From Bacillota bacterium (lineage in GTDB: Bacteria > Bacillota > Clostridia > Peptostreptococcales > Anaerovoracaceae), in assembly GCA_017436705.1 (NCBI GenBank), contig JAFSCP010000036.1, positions 147,067 through 211,066 on the forward strand: a DNA stretch of 64,000 nt, written 5' to 3'. A model generated the notes under the pieces. It was not told the origin of the DNA. It did not search any database and was given only the letters and a program-made list of their open reading frames with translations. This document shows positions 24,519-33,337 of this stretch, in pieces. The number at the start of each line of letters is the position of its first letter. The stretch's first letter is position 1. A program made the position numbers and the translations under genes.

Positions 24519-24719
24519 ATTGATTATAGCATTTCCCACGGGAAACCGTTTTAAACTCATTTTACTGGGGGATTTTCATTCAAATTACTCCTAATCTATA
24601 TGAATTACAAGCAAATTTAATGAAAAACCGCCTGAAAATACAAAAATTTCCCCAGTAAACTAATAATTATTTGAAAAATATGTGGAAAATCCCAGCCTTT
24701 TTGTTGCTAAATGCAAATT

Positions 24720-25139
24720 CTACGGTAACTTCTTTCCACATTTATTACAGAATTCAAATTCAGTTCCGGCAGGCGCTCCGCAGTACGGGCAGAAATTGCT
24801 TTCGCTGCCTTCTTCGTCATATACAGTATCATATTGTGCCGGATCTTCGGCACCGCGGGCATCTCTGCTGTATCCGAAACGATCATTGAACGGGTCGCTC
24901 TCTTCATGTTCATCCACTATGTCGAACTCTGAGTAGCGGTTCTTGCCGGTTGCATTTTTGTAGTTGTATATTGCGCTGACAATTGCCTGTCCTATGAAAA
25001 AAACTCCGAACAGTGCAAAGAACCACGGTGCACCCATACCGACTGCCGCTATTGTCCATACAACACCGAAAATTGCTGCAAATATACTTCCCATGGCTCC
25101 CATAGCCGATGGTCCGCGTCCTGATTTGATACTTTTCAT
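24720..25139 (-). CDS. Small membrane protein with C-terminal zinc ribbon
   Basis: A 139-aa protein with two TM helices (about residues 15-55), a linker rich in D, E and R, and a C-terminal zinc ribbon CPYCGAPAGTEFEFCNKCGK. Such double-CxxC proteins are common in Firmicutes and of unknown function. Preceded by GGAGGGG. It forms a short operon with the SdpI-like gene (3-base gap). Confidence 0.75.
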   Translation of the reverse strand: MKSIKSGRGPSAMGAMGSIFAAIFGVVWTIAAVGMGAPWFFALFGVFFIGQAIVSAIYNYKNATGKNRYSEFDIVDEHEESDPFNDRFGYSRDARGAEDPAQYDTVYDEEGSESNFCPYCGAPAGTEFEFCNKCGKKLP

Positions 25140-25142
25140 AGT

Positions 25143-25523
25143 TTATCCCCTCCGTCTTCCATAATCATCAAATGTATGTTTTAGTTTTCCTTCTACTATA
25201 AAAAAAGTTAAAAGCAGCGGAATTATCTGCACAAATAGTAAAACCGTGCTGAAATTGCCGATTTCCAGTGTTGTCTTGCCAAGTACCGTAACCATGGCGA
25301 TAATGTCCACAGGTATCATAATAATGCCCAGTACAATCCAGACTTTACCGCAATATCTGTGAGCATAATCCCAGGTGTCCTTGTTCATCATTGATCGCCT
25401 TGTCCTGTAACCAAGCGCATAGTTGATTCTGGCAGGCGGTTTCTTGACGAACCACAGACCGCAGCCAATCATCACAGCCGGTATCAGCAGTTCCATCAGT
25501 GTCATGAAAATCCAGTAACCCAT
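25143..25523 (-). CDS. SdpI-family membrane protein
   Basis: A 126-aa protein with three or four TM helices and the SdpI-family loop INYALGYRTRRSMMNKDTWD followed by AHRYCGK. B. subtilis SdpI gives immunity to the cannibalism peptide SDP; most homologues have unknown roles. No SDP-like peptide or SdpR regulator is adjacent, so an immunity role is not supported here. Ribosome site AAGGGG. Confidence 0.8.
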   Translation of the reverse strand: MGYWIFMTLMELLIPAVMIGCGLWFVKKPPARINYALGYRTRRSMMNKDTWDYAHRYCGKVWIVLGIIMIPVDIIAMVTVLGKTTLEIGNFSTVLLFVQIIPLLLTFFIVEGKLKHTFDDYGRRRG

Positions 25524-25525
25524 GA

Positions 25526-26335
25526 TTATTCCCCTTTTAAAAATTCCAATACTATATCATTAAAGTCCTTTGCTTCCTCATAAAGCCCATGTCCCCACTG
25601 CTCATACATCACAAGCTCGCTGCCTTCAATATGCTCTGCAATCTCCCGCGAAGCATCACCGCCAAGGCATATGTCCTTTTCACCGCCGACAACAAGAGTT
25701 GGAGCGGTTATCTGCCCCAGTTTACCGTAAGCGTTATGTTCAAGGCAGGCTCTGGCCATAATCAGGAATCTGTCATATGATGCGGGTTTTGTAAGTCTGC
25801 CGACCAGCGGAATCATCCATTTATTTCTTCGGTAATATCCCTCCGAGTAAATCCGCCTGAGATTGCTTTCCATAAGTGCCCTGTGGTCTCCGCGAAGCGC
25901 GCAGTCAGTCCATTCGCCTATTGCTTCTTCAAGTACCGGGTTTGGCTGTGCACAGGTCACAGTCAGCACAAGCTTGTCCACCATCTGCGGATAGTCCGCT
26001 GCAAAATGCTGGGAAATCATGCCACCCATCGATACTCCCAGTAAATGTGCATGCTCAATGTCCAGAACATCCATTGCTTCCTTAACATCTGCGGCCATAT
26101 CTTCTGTTGTCGCATCCTCTGCCAGCACCTTTCTGCGGCTGAAAGCATACACAGTAAAGTCTTTTGCAAACTTGCGGTACATGAACGCCATCGGCAGCGA
26201 AGTTCCCTTCACTGAGCGGAGGCCGTCGCCAAGTCCCGGCAGCATAACAAGCGCCTGCGGTCCCGTGCCGAAGCTTATGTACTCCATTTCGCCGCCTGCC
26301 AATCTGATTGTTCCGTCTTTTGCATTATATATCAT
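25526..26335 (-). CDS. Alpha/beta hydrolase
   Basis: A 269-aa hydrolase: oxyanion region VMLPGLGDGLRS, nucleophile elbow LLGVSMGGMISQ (Ser near 102), acid residue in VVGGEKDICLGG and histidine in EQWGHGLYEE. The substrate is unknown. Start overlaps the stop of the next hydrolase upstream by 4 bases, so the two are coupled although they are only distantly similar. Confidence 0.85.
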   Translation of the reverse strand: MIYNAKDGTIRLAGGEMEYISFGTGPQALVMLPGLGDGLRSVKGTSLPMAFMYRKFAKDFTVYAFSRRKVLAEDATTEDMAADVKEAMDVLDIEHAHLLGVSMGGMISQHFAADYPQMVDKLVLTVTCAQPNPVLEEAIGEWTDCALRGDHRALMESNLRRIYSEGYYRRNKWMIPLVGRLTKPASYDRFLIMARACLEHNAYGKLGQITAPTLVVGGEKDICLGGDASREIAEHIEGSELVMYEQWGHGLYEEAKDFNDIVLEFLKGE

Positions 26336-27147
26336 ACCATATCCTCCACAAACCTTTCAATGAGCTTGTTGACTATTTCAGGTTTATCGGTATTGCAGTT
26401 GTGGCCTGCGTCCTTTATCCACTCAATAGGAATGCCGGTCTTGCGGTGCCAGGCTTTGTTGTAGCGGATGCATGAACCCGCACGGTCCTTTTCGCCGCAT
26501 ATAAGCAGTGCCGGACATTTTATTTCATAAGCCAGGTTCTTTTCCATGGCTTCTGCAAGCATTCTGAACCCGTGACCGGAAAGTCTGGCGTATCGCCTCT
26601 TGTCGCCGTCGTATGTCATCATAATTTGGTGCATCAGCTGGCGCCCATATTCAGTCGTCGCCACTCCGTTGGTGCCTGATTTAAGCAGGCTTTTCCACGG
26701 ATAATAGTAATAGACAGGCTCCATTTTCTTTAAGAGCCAGATTTCAGCGGCAGTGACATACTCACGCTGAAGAGGCGCAGAATCCAGTGATATGAAACCT
26801 TTGAGTTTCTGCGGAAAAAGTTCTGCAAAGGCCTGTCCCACATAACCGCCCATGGACTGTCCTATGATTACAGGCCGGGTGATTCTTTCTTTTTCGAGAA
26901 TTCCGGCAAGCCACTTTGCCTTGTCCATCAGGTCAAAACCGAACTCAAAAGGCCATGACGCAGCATGTCCCGGCGCATCCCACACGAAAACATTATATTT
27001 TCCTTCGAAGTACTCAATCTGCTTGTCAAAGAGCCTGTGATCGGCCGTCAGCCCTGGCAGAAATACAAGTGTCGGACCATCATAATCCACGATATTCAGC
27101 CAGTAATGAATCGCTCCACATGAAGTTTCAAATATCTTTTCAACCAT
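26332..27147 (-). CDS. Alpha/beta hydrolase
   Basis: A 271-aa hydrolase with VFLPGLTADHRLF, nucleophile elbow VIIGQSMGGYVGQ, acid loop LICGEKDRAGSC and histidine in DAGHNCNTDKP, close in style to MhpC/haloperoxidase-type hydrolases. The ATG at 27147 is eight bases after GGAGG; an upstream GTG overlaps that site. Paired with the hydrolase at 25526-26335. Substrate unknown. Confidence 0.86.
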   Translation of the reverse strand: MVEKIFETSCGAIHYWLNIVDYDGPTLVFLPGLTADHRLFDKQIEYFEGKYNVFVWDAPGHAASWPFEFGFDLMDKAKWLAGILEKERITRPVIIGQSMGGYVGQAFAELFPQKLKGFISLDSAPLQREYVTAAEIWLLKKMEPVYYYYPWKSLLKSGTNGVATTEYGRQLMHQIMMTYDGDKRRYARLSGHGFRMLAEAMEKNLAYEIKCPALLICGEKDRAGSCIRYNKAWHRKTGIPIEWIKDAGHNCNTDKPEIVNKLIERFVEDMV

Positions 27148-27203
27148 GGCCGGCACCTCCTTTTTTTAATTATACCAAATTATCGTGCTGAAGTACACAA
27201 TTT

Positions 27204-28106
27204 CTACAACAATATTAAACCAAGCAGCGCCGCAATGATGCCGGCAAGCAGTCCGTGAGTAATTTTTATTTTAATCAGATCAGTCAGGCCCAGCCATCCG
27301 CCGCCTGAAACCGACAACGACTGCCCTATAACAGAAAGACCCCCGAAAGATATGATAAAAGCGGCCAGCACGGTTTTAAGGCGGAGATTGATATTGCACA
27401 TTCCAAGTGCACATGTGCCTACGGTCATTTCAATCAGACCTTTGGCAAAACTTCTCCAGTGTTCTCCCGGAAGCAAATCAAGCAATCCCAGCATTTCCAG
27501 CAGATCTGCCCCTATCATGAACAGAATGAGGTATGCAAGTATTATGGCCATAGCCCGGAAACCTGCCAGTATTGCATCAGTGAAACAGTCAAGGTTGTTT
27601 TCCCTGCGCTGGTTGGTAGTTATATTTCGACTTTTTCCGACAACATCCGACTTCCACATCATACCATTACAAACCGCACCTGCATAGTGCCCGATAGCCA
27701 CAATTGCTGCCGCCTGACTGCTCCCGAGGAAAGCCCCGACGGTTCCAAGGATAAACGCAGGTCCTGTCACCAGAGAATAGCTCAGCACATATCTCCCTTC
27801 GCTTCCTGTCAGCACGCCTTGTTTTACCATATCTCCGACAATTTTCGCGCCCATGGGATACCCTGAAAGAAATGCCATGACCAGCGGATAAACCCTCACT
27901 GGCAGCCGCTCTATGTCGGCAGTGCGCTTTATAAAATCCGCAAAAATAAAAAATGGCAGCAGAACAGGAACAACAGAGTTGAGCCAGATTGAAATCGCAG
28001 ATTTTGCGCCCGCCTCTGTTATCGCCGGAAATGCCACCATAACTGCAGCAAAAAACATCGCTGCCGCCGCTATTATGTTGTTTTCTTTAAGGACATTCTT
28101 CTTCAT
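27204..28106 (-). CDS. ylbJ: Sporulation integral membrane protein YlbJ-like
   Basis: A 300-aa polytopic membrane protein with about eight TM helices, matching the YlbJ family (nucleoside-recognition/Gate-type fold): ISIWLNSVVPVLLPFFIF, FLSGYPMGAKIVGDMVKQG and LVTGPAFILGTVGAFLG. In B. subtilis YlbJ is needed for spore cortex integrity. Its presence argues for a sporulating ancestor or host. The ribosome site is weak. Confidence 0.87.
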   Translation of the reverse strand: MKKNVLKENNIIAAAAMFFAAVMVAFPAITEAGAKSAISIWLNSVVPVLLPFFIFADFIKRTADIERLPVRVYPLVMAFLSGYPMGAKIVGDMVKQGVLTGSEGRYVLSYSLVTGPAFILGTVGAFLGSSQAAAIVAIGHYAGAVCNGMMWKSDVVGKSRNITTNQRRENNLDCFTDAILAGFRAMAIILAYLILFMIGADLLEMLGLLDLLPGEHWRSFAKGLIEMTVGTCALGMCNINLRLKTVLAAFIISFGGLSVIGQSLSVSGGGWLGLTDLIKIKITHGLLAGIIAALLGLILL

Positions 28107-28134
28107 GTCTGATTATATGTCCCTGATAATGTTT

Positions 28135-28350
28135 TTAGAACAGCCCTCCGAAAAGTCCGCCGCCTTTGTTGTCACCGCAGAAAAGCAAATAAAGAACCAC
28201 CAGCAGAATCAGAAGCCAGATTCCGTTTCCCTGATTATCGTCGCAGCAGCAAGGGTTGCAATGCTGGTAATTATCGCACGGATCATAATCGCAGCATTTT
28301 TCTCTGCACTGCTGCTCGCAGCGCTCAATACATCTTCTTTCATCGCCCAT
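28135..28350 (-). CDS. Cysteine-rich small membrane protein
   Basis: A 71-aa protein that I do not recognise as a named family. The N-terminal half has about 12 cysteines in 35 residues (CIERCEQQC, CCDYDPC, CNPCCCDD), followed by one TM helix (LLILLVVLYLLF) and a C-terminal GGGLFGGLF tail. ATG at 28350 with GGAGG seven bases upstream; the longer open frame to 28473 has no start signal. Tail and composition resemble small Cys-rich proteins of spore coats or of the cell surface, but this is only a resemblance. It sits next to ylbJ. Confidence 0.72.
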   Translation of the reverse strand: MGDERRCIERCEQQCREKCCDYDPCDNYQHCNPCCCDDNQGNGIWLLILLVVLYLLFCGDNKGGGLFGGLF

Positions 28351-28411
28351 AAAAAAACCTCCATAGCTTTTTTTATATACTATGAAGGTCTGCTGTTTTT
28401 TGTGAATGAAG

Positions 28412-28987
28412 CTACATGTAAAGCTCGTCCTCTTCGCCTGTATCAGCCATTTCTTCAGCTTCGTTTGCTGCAATCATATCGCCGAAGGAAACGATATATT
28501 CATCAAGAACATAGTTTTCACATTCGCTGAAATCGTACTGGAACTTGTCTCCGTCCAGCTTCTCAATGCGGGCATTTACCAGAGCATCTCTGAGTGTAAA
28601 TTCCCGCTCGTCCATGGTTCCCAGATTGGTCAGATAAACTCTGCTGTCAATGGAATACCAGCGTCTGAAACGTTCAAGTTCGTCGGCAAGCTTGGTTTCC
28701 ATGGTGTCATCGTCGCAGTTTCTTGCCATACCCATAAGTGCCCTGCGCACATTGTCAAGAATGCTGTAGACTCCTGTTTCTGAACCTGGCACGAAGTCTG
28801 TCAGCTCCTCAAAATAGTTGTCCACCAGCTGTGCCAGAGTATCCTTGTCCACACCCTGGAAAAGCTCAGCAACATCTTCGTATTCCAGTTCTTCATCACA
28901 TTCCAGGAAAGCTGCCAGATTCTCAAAATACTGGAACTCCGCCGGATAATCAATATCTAAAAGTTCATAAAAATCTTCTTTTCTCAT
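28412..28987 (-). CDS. Hypothetical acidic protein
   Basis: A 191-aa strongly acidic, soluble protein with mainly helical prediction (FYELLDIDYPAEFQYFENLA at the start; many E/D runs, ending TGEEDELYM). No signal peptide, TM or catalytic motif is visible and I recognise no family. GGGAG ribosome site before the ATG. It lies 17 bases after murI and 61 bases before the Cys-rich gene, in one orientation, so co-transcription with murI is plausible. Confidence 0.65.
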   Translation of the reverse strand: MRKEDFYELLDIDYPAEFQYFENLAAFLECDEELEYEDVAELFQGVDKDTLAQLVDNYFEELTDFVPGSETGVYSILDNVRRALMGMARNCDDDTMETKLADELERFRRWYSIDSRVYLTNLGTMDEREFTLRDALVNARIEKLDGDKFQYDFSECENYVLDEYIVSFGDMIAANEAEEMADTGEEDELYM

Positions 28988-29004
28988 GTAGTTTCTCCCT
29001 TTTG

Positions 29005-29817
29005 TTATAAATCAAGGTTTTTGAATTTAAGAATCAGCTCCGAGCTTTCGATTTCGAGGATTTTCTGAATCATGTTCACGAAATTTTCCGAAAGGTCGCT
29101 GGCATAAAATATATTTTCACGGTCGTTGCCTGCCGCCAGCATATCCTTTTCCCTGAGAATTTCCTCAATGCGTCCGATGATTTCATATGACGGATTTACA
29201 ATCTTAAGCTGCGGATAAAGCCTCATGATTTCCTTGCGGATAATCGGGTAATGAGTGCAGCCCAGAACCAGTGTATCCAGATTGTTTTCAGCTACGAAAT
29301 CGTCCAGATAATGTCTGATTGTGAGGTCCATGATATCGTTATCCACAATGCCCTCCTCAATGAGCGGAACGAAAGCAGGTGTTGCCTTGCTGTAAACATT
29401 GAGTGCCGGATTCTTTGCCTTAATCATTGTATTATAGTCGTCACTGGCGATAGTCACCTTGGTTGCAATTATGCCGATGTTGTTGGTGCTGTCGCAGTTT
29501 TCCGCGATTTTTTCGGCAGCAGGTCCGATAATTCCTACAATAGGCATCTGCGGGAATCTGGCCTGAAGTTCTTCAAGGCATGTCGCAGTGATTGTGTTGC
29601 AGGCGATTACCATCATCTTTACGTCCTGGGATGCAAGAAAATCCGCAATCTGGTCCGCATAATGACGGATGGTTGAAACAGCCTTGGAACCATAAGGCGT
29701 GCGGGCTGTATCGCCGAAATATATTACTCTTTCTTCAGGCAGTCTTGAAAAAAGGTTTGGGATGCATGTCAGGCCTCCCAGACCGGAATCAAAAAAGCCG
29801 ATAGGTCTGTTGTCCAT
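29005..29817 (-). CDS. murI: Glutamate racemase
   Basis: Provides D-glutamate for peptidoglycan. The 270-aa protein has GFFDSGLGGLT, YFGDTARTPYGSK, the two catalytic cysteines in VIACNTITA and LGCTHYPII, and the usual length. Ribosome site AAAGGA. Together with the MurE-like ligase at 37 kb and uppP it contributes to cell-wall synthesis, but these genes are not in one operon. Confidence 0.96.
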   Translation of the reverse strand: MDNRPIGFFDSGLGGLTCIPNLFSRLPEERVIYFGDTARTPYGSKAVSTIRHYADQIADFLASQDVKMMVIACNTITATCLEELQARFPQMPIVGIIGPAAEKIAENCDSTNNIGIIATKVTIASDDYNTMIKAKNPALNVYSKATPAFVPLIEEGIVDNDIMDLTIRHYLDDFVAENNLDTLVLGCTHYPIIRKEIMRLYPQLKIVNPSYEIIGRIEEILREKDMLAAGNDRENIFYASDLSENFVNMIQKILEIESSELILKFKNLDL

Positions 29818-29897
29818 AATTATGTCCTTTCGAAAGGTTTTGCTTAACTAATAAAGTATATCACGGTTTGATAAAATATTCCACATTATTTTAATCC

Positions 29898-29929
29898 AAA
29901 AAACAAAACCACCGTCGGTCACCCGGCGG
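29898..29929 (-). terminator. Intrinsic terminator after the dehydrogenase gene
   Basis: CCGCCG/CGGTGG stem (one G-T pair), followed on the minus strand by TTTTGTTTTTT, 40 bp past the stop at 29969. Confidence 0.7.
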
Positions 29930-29968
29930 CAGCTCTGCATGAAATATGTGATGTATTTAACTGCTATT

Positions 29969-31084
29969 TTATTTGTAGTTTTCTAAGAAGTAAGTTATTG
30001 TGGATCTTGCAAGTCCTCTTTCGAATGTATCGTCGGATTCGATGGAAACGTCGTCAAGATCTTCCTTAGCTAAGAGAACGTTGAAGAAGTTCTTCATAAG
30101 TAATTCGTAAACAGCGATTGACTTGTGTGGGTCTACACTTGGCCATGCGTCGCAGCTTACTACTACTCTTCTGTTTGTGCTGTCTACCCATGCAGGAAGT
30201 TCATCGTATGCCTTGTTGTCTGGAAGGAGAACCTTTTCGCTTGGAGTACCCTTAACAGTACCTTCAAAAGCTCTTACCATTCTAGGTTCTGAGTCAACGT
30301 ATCTGTCTGCGGATAAGTCAAGAATGATAGCATCTTCTGGCAGATAGCCCAGCATCTTGTTGGAAATGATGTGCTGTGAGTAGTCGAAACGCTTACTTGC
30401 GTCAACGAGGATGTCAGTTGTGCTGAAGATTTCCTTCAGAGCAGCTTCGTTACCAGTGATTGTTCTTGTAAGTACGCTGGAAACTACGCCTGTGTATTCA
30501 GTTCCGAGGAATTCCTTGTCACTGAGTACTTCGAAGGACTTAACTGCATTCTGGCCTACGCCGCCTGCACCAACGATTGTAACCTTGATAGGTCCTCTTT
30601 CAGTGCTGTGGAAATCTTTCTTTCTCTTCTTTAATTCAGCAAATGCGATTTCGCAGCCTGAGAAAGCTGTTCCGAAATAGTCTACGAATGTTCTGATGCC
30701 GTAATCGTCAACGATTGCGTCCATTGAGAAGGACTGGATTTTCTTTCTTGTGATGAGTTCAACTGCAGCTGGTCTTGAGTCGTAGTGAATCATTGAGAAA
30801 AGTGATGCGCCGTCTCTCATAAGTTCCAGATTCTTAAGATCAGGATTCTTGAGGATTGCAATCATATCCTGCTTGTACACTTCTTCTAATGGTACAAAGT
30901 GAATTCTTGTGTTTACTGCTGTGTAGTCTTCCTTGGTGTAGCCCAGTCTTTCGCCGTAACCTTCTTCAAGGTAATACTCAAGGTGTGTGAATTTTTCAAG
31001 ATACTTGAAAAGGTTTGGTGTGAATTCTCTGATGTCGCCAGGATAATTGTGGATTACAGGAAATCCGAGTGTTTTAACTTTCAT
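29969..31084 (-). CDS. NAD-binding AlaDH/PNT-like dehydrogenase, sigma-54 regulated
   Basis: A 371-aa protein. The N-terminal half starts MKVKTLGFPVIHNYPGDIRE and resembles the AlaDH/PNT N-domain; a Rossmann motif VTIVGAGGVGQNAVKSFEVL lies at about residue 187, followed by SSVLTRTITGNEAALKEIF and DILVDASKR. The exact substrate is not recognisable; oxidation or reductive deamination of an amino acid is a reasonable guess. ATG at 31084 follows GGAGGG at short spacing. It stands alone behind a perfect sigma-54 promoter, with an activator gene and an RpiR gene upstream. Codon bias is strong, suggesting high expression. Confidence 0.72.
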   Translation of the reverse strand: MKVKTLGFPVIHNYPGDIREFTPNLFKYLEKFTHLEYYLEEGYGERLGYTKEDYTAVNTRIHFVPLEEVYKQDMIAILKNPDLKNLELMRDGASLFSMIHYDSRPAAVELITRKKIQSFSMDAIVDDYGIRTFVDYFGTAFSGCEIAFAELKKRKKDFHSTERGPIKVTIVGAGGVGQNAVKSFEVLSDKEFLGTEYTGVVSSVLTRTITGNEAALKEIFSTTDILVDASKRFDYSQHIISNKMLGYLPEDAIILDLSADRYVDSEPRMVRAFEGTVKGTPSEKVLLPDNKAYDELPAWVDSTNRRVVVSCDAWPSVDPHKSIAVYELLMKNFFNVLLAKEDLDDVSIESDDTFERGLARSTITYFLENYK

Positions 31085-31129
31085 GATACCCTCCATGATG
31101 TCTTTTTTGTTTTGATGCAATATATTATA

Positions 31130-31144
31130 GCAAGATACGTGCCA
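31130..31144 (-). promoter_or_regulatory. Sigma-54 (RpoN) promoter of the dehydrogenase gene
   Basis: Minus strand TGGCACGTATCTTGC, identical to the consensus TGGCACG-N4-TTGC, with GG/GC at the -24/-12 positions. Transcription should start near 31118, about 34 nt before the ATG. Confidence 0.93.
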
Positions 31145-31215
31145 AAACGCACCCTGCATTTAAATCATTGGAATTTCAATGGTTTTTAATCTTACAGCTA
31201 TAATTTTACCACATG

Positions 31216-31279
31216 TGTTGCAAAAAGTAAACACGTACCGTTCCATTTTTAAAACGCATGTTGTTACAAAATTGCAACA
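31216..31279. promoter_or_regulatory. Two upstream activator sites for the sigma-54 promoter
   Basis: TGTTACAAAATTGCAACA at 31262-31279 is a near-perfect palindrome, and TGTTGCAAAAAGTAAACA at 31216-31233 is a related imperfect copy. Centres are 46 bp apart, and about 87 and 133 bp upstream of the promoter, typical for enhancer-binding proteins. They lie just after the activator gene (stop at 31291). Confidence 0.7.
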
Positions 31280-31290
31280 CCACCGGTATG

Positions 31291-32334
31291 TTATTCCTCA
31301 CCTGACATTTTGCGGGACAAAGATGCCGGTGAAACTTGGAGCTCTTTCGCTGCTTTTCGCAGGCTGCCATACTTCTTTACATACTCAGCTATTACCATCT
31401 TTTCATATTCACCTACTATCTCCTTCAGTGACTTTCCCGAAGCTGAATAGTGTTCCATATCAAAGTATGTGTTGCCCTTTTCCTGCGGCGTGTCTTTGTG
31501 AATGACTTTGGTTTTCACGCTGTTTTTAAGGTCAACCTGCGTAAGAAGATCATCAGAACTGAGAAGAACCGCCCTCTCCATCACATTTTTAAGTTCGCGC
31601 ACGTTGCCCGGCCAGTGATAATCCAGCAAAATCTCCATGAGCTGCGGGCTCATCCTGCGGTTAAGGCCGTATGCCTTGTTGAAACCGTCCATAAAGGCCA
31701 TGGCAAGAAGAACTATATCGTCCTTACGCTGATTGAGAGGCAGAAGCTTCACAGGAATTACATTGAGCCTGTAGAACAGATCCTCTCTGAACTCACCTTC
31801 TTCAACCATGCCGGCAAGTTCCCTGTTGGAAGCAACGACTATGCGTACGTCAACCTTGGTTTCCGCACCGCCGCCTACCTTTACAAAGGCATTTTCCTGA
31901 ATAGCACGGAGAAATTTGGACTGATTGTTCTTACTCATTTCAGAGATTTCATCCAGGAAAATAGTGCCGCCGCTGGCAATTTCAAAGATCCCCTGCTTGC
32001 CGCCTTTGAGAGCGCCTGTGAAGGCACCCGGCTGATAACCGAACATTTCTGATTCAAAAAGGCTCTCGGAAATTGTGGCACAGTTTATCTTAATATATCG
32101 TTTTTCACGTCGGGCACTCATCTGGTGGATGTACTCAGCGTAGAGTTCCTTACCGGTCCCTGTCTCCCCGAAAATAATTACGGTTGCGTTGGACTGGGCG
32201 ATTTTGCGGATACGCTCAAGCTGGTCCATCATGTACTCATTGCAGGTAAGAATATTGCCGAATTTATACTTATCGTACTCTTCCCTGAATTCCAGATGAT
32301 CGCCTGTCACATTACAGAATTTTTCAATGTACAT
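31291..32334 (-). CDS. Sigma-54-dependent activator (AAA+ and Fis-type HTH)
   Basis: A 347-aa enhancer-binding protein: Walker A GETGTGKE, the sigma-54 contact loop GAFTGA, GGTIFLDEI Walker B, RLNVIPVKLLPLNQRKDDI, the R-finger region and WPGNVRELKN, then a C-terminal Fis-type helix-turn-helix (GSLRKAAKELQVSPASLSRKM). No sensory domain of note: only about 25 residues precede the AAA+ domain, so its activity may be set by expression or by a partner such as the RpiR protein encoded 15 bases upstream. Its target is probably the adjacent sigma-54 promoter at 31130-31144. Confidence 0.94.
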   Translation of the reverse strand: MYIEKFCNVTGDHLEFREEYDKYKFGNILTCNEYMMDQLERIRKIAQSNATVIIFGETGTGKELYAEYIHQMSARREKRYIKINCATISESLFESEMFGYQPGAFTGALKGGKQGIFEIASGGTIFLDEISEMSKNNQSKFLRAIQENAFVKVGGGAETKVDVRIVVASNRELAGMVEEGEFREDLFYRLNVIPVKLLPLNQRKDDIVLLAMAFMDGFNKAYGLNRRMSPQLMEILLDYHWPGNVRELKNVMERAVLLSSDDLLTQVDLKNSVKTKVIHKDTPQEKGNTYFDMEHYSASGKSLKEIVGEYEKMVIAEYVKKYGSLRKAAKELQVSPASLSRKMSGEE

Positions 32335-32349
32335 ATTTACACCTGGTCC

Positions 32350-33192
32350 TTAAATATAGTAGTCCATGTTGAATGCAGTTTCATCAAATTCTCTCAGTTT
32401 CTTTTCAACGAACTCTTTGTTGCACTTCTGGATTGTGATAACCACAAGGTTAAGCAGCAGCATGGAAGCTGAATAAGAGTCCGTGAACTCTCTGGAACTT
32501 GATTTGAGAATAATTGAATATTCTGAAAGGCTCACCAGCGGAGATCTTGTAAAGTCAGTGATTGAAGCAATTTTGAATCCTTTGCGTTTAAGGTGATTTA
32601 CAGCCACAATAGTTGCCTTCGGATATCTTGCGAAACCTACAGCAATGACCAGTGCTGATCTGTCAATATTGTTGATATGGTCAAAATAGTTGGTATTGGC
32701 TGAGTCCAGTTTGGTTGCGCGGATACCGATTTTATTCAGAATATACACAGCGTATGAAATCACCGCTTCTGAAGCTCTGGTACCCAGAATTACAACTTCA
32801 GGTGCGTTGATAATATCTTCAACAAGGCGGAGCACCATCTTTTTGTCAATGGACTGTTTGAAGTCCAGCATATTGCCCATTTCAATGTTCACCAGGTCTT
32901 CTGCAACTCTGGTGATTGTATCTTCCATGGAAACATTGAAACCGTTTTCTGCATCGACGGAATTGATGGTGTCTTTTACAAATTCCTTCAGCTGGTTGTA
33001 ATCGCTGAAGCCTGCTGCAGTTACAAACTGATCCAGTTCATAATCGCTACAGTCACACTCATAGCAGAATTTTTCGCTGCACATGTAAGTCATAGCACTG
33101 TTATTCTTCAGAATATATTCTAAAATACTGCGGTCAAGGCTGCCGCTTCCAGGCAGTCTGCTGAATTTCTGTTCAAGTATTTCTCTGTACAA
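32350..33192 (-). CDS. RpiR/MurR-family transcriptional regulator
   Basis: A 280-aa protein: N-terminal HTH_6 domain (about 1-80; SILEYILKNNSAMTYMCSEKF) and a C-terminal SIS phosphosugar-binding domain (VVILGTRASEAVISYAVYIL, ALVIAVGFARYPKATIVAVNHL). TTG start at 33192, eight bases after GGAGG. Upstream of the sigma-54 activator in the same operon. RpiR proteins normally sense sugar phosphates, so the pairing with an amino-acid-type dehydrogenase is unusual. Confidence 0.88.
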   Translation of the reverse strand: MYREILEQKFSRLPGSGSLDRSILEYILKNNSAMTYMCSEKFCYECDCSDYELDQFVTAAGFSDYNQLKEFVKDTINSVDAENGFNVSMEDTITRVAEDLVNIEMGNMLDFKQSIDKKMVLRLVEDIINAPEVVILGTRASEAVISYAVYILNKIGIRATKLDSANTNYFDHINNIDRSALVIAVGFARYPKATIVAVNHLKRKGFKIASITDFTRSPLVSLSEYSIILKSSSREFTDSYSASMLLLNLVVITIQKCNKEFVEKKLREFDETAFNMDYYI

Positions 33193-33337
33193 TTTGGATC
33201 CCTCCGGTTAAATATTACTCATGGTCAAAGTATAACAATTTTTTTTAGAACTTTCAATAAACTTTCACTTTACCCGTTATATTCTCTGCCAGATTGTGGT
33301 ACAATAATATATTATTTTGGAAACGAGGAGGACTAAA

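Noticed and set aside
25143..25523. Bacteriocin (SDP) immunity locus
   Set aside because: SdpI-like protein without SdpC-like peptide, SdpAB or SdpR; the family is much broader than immunity.
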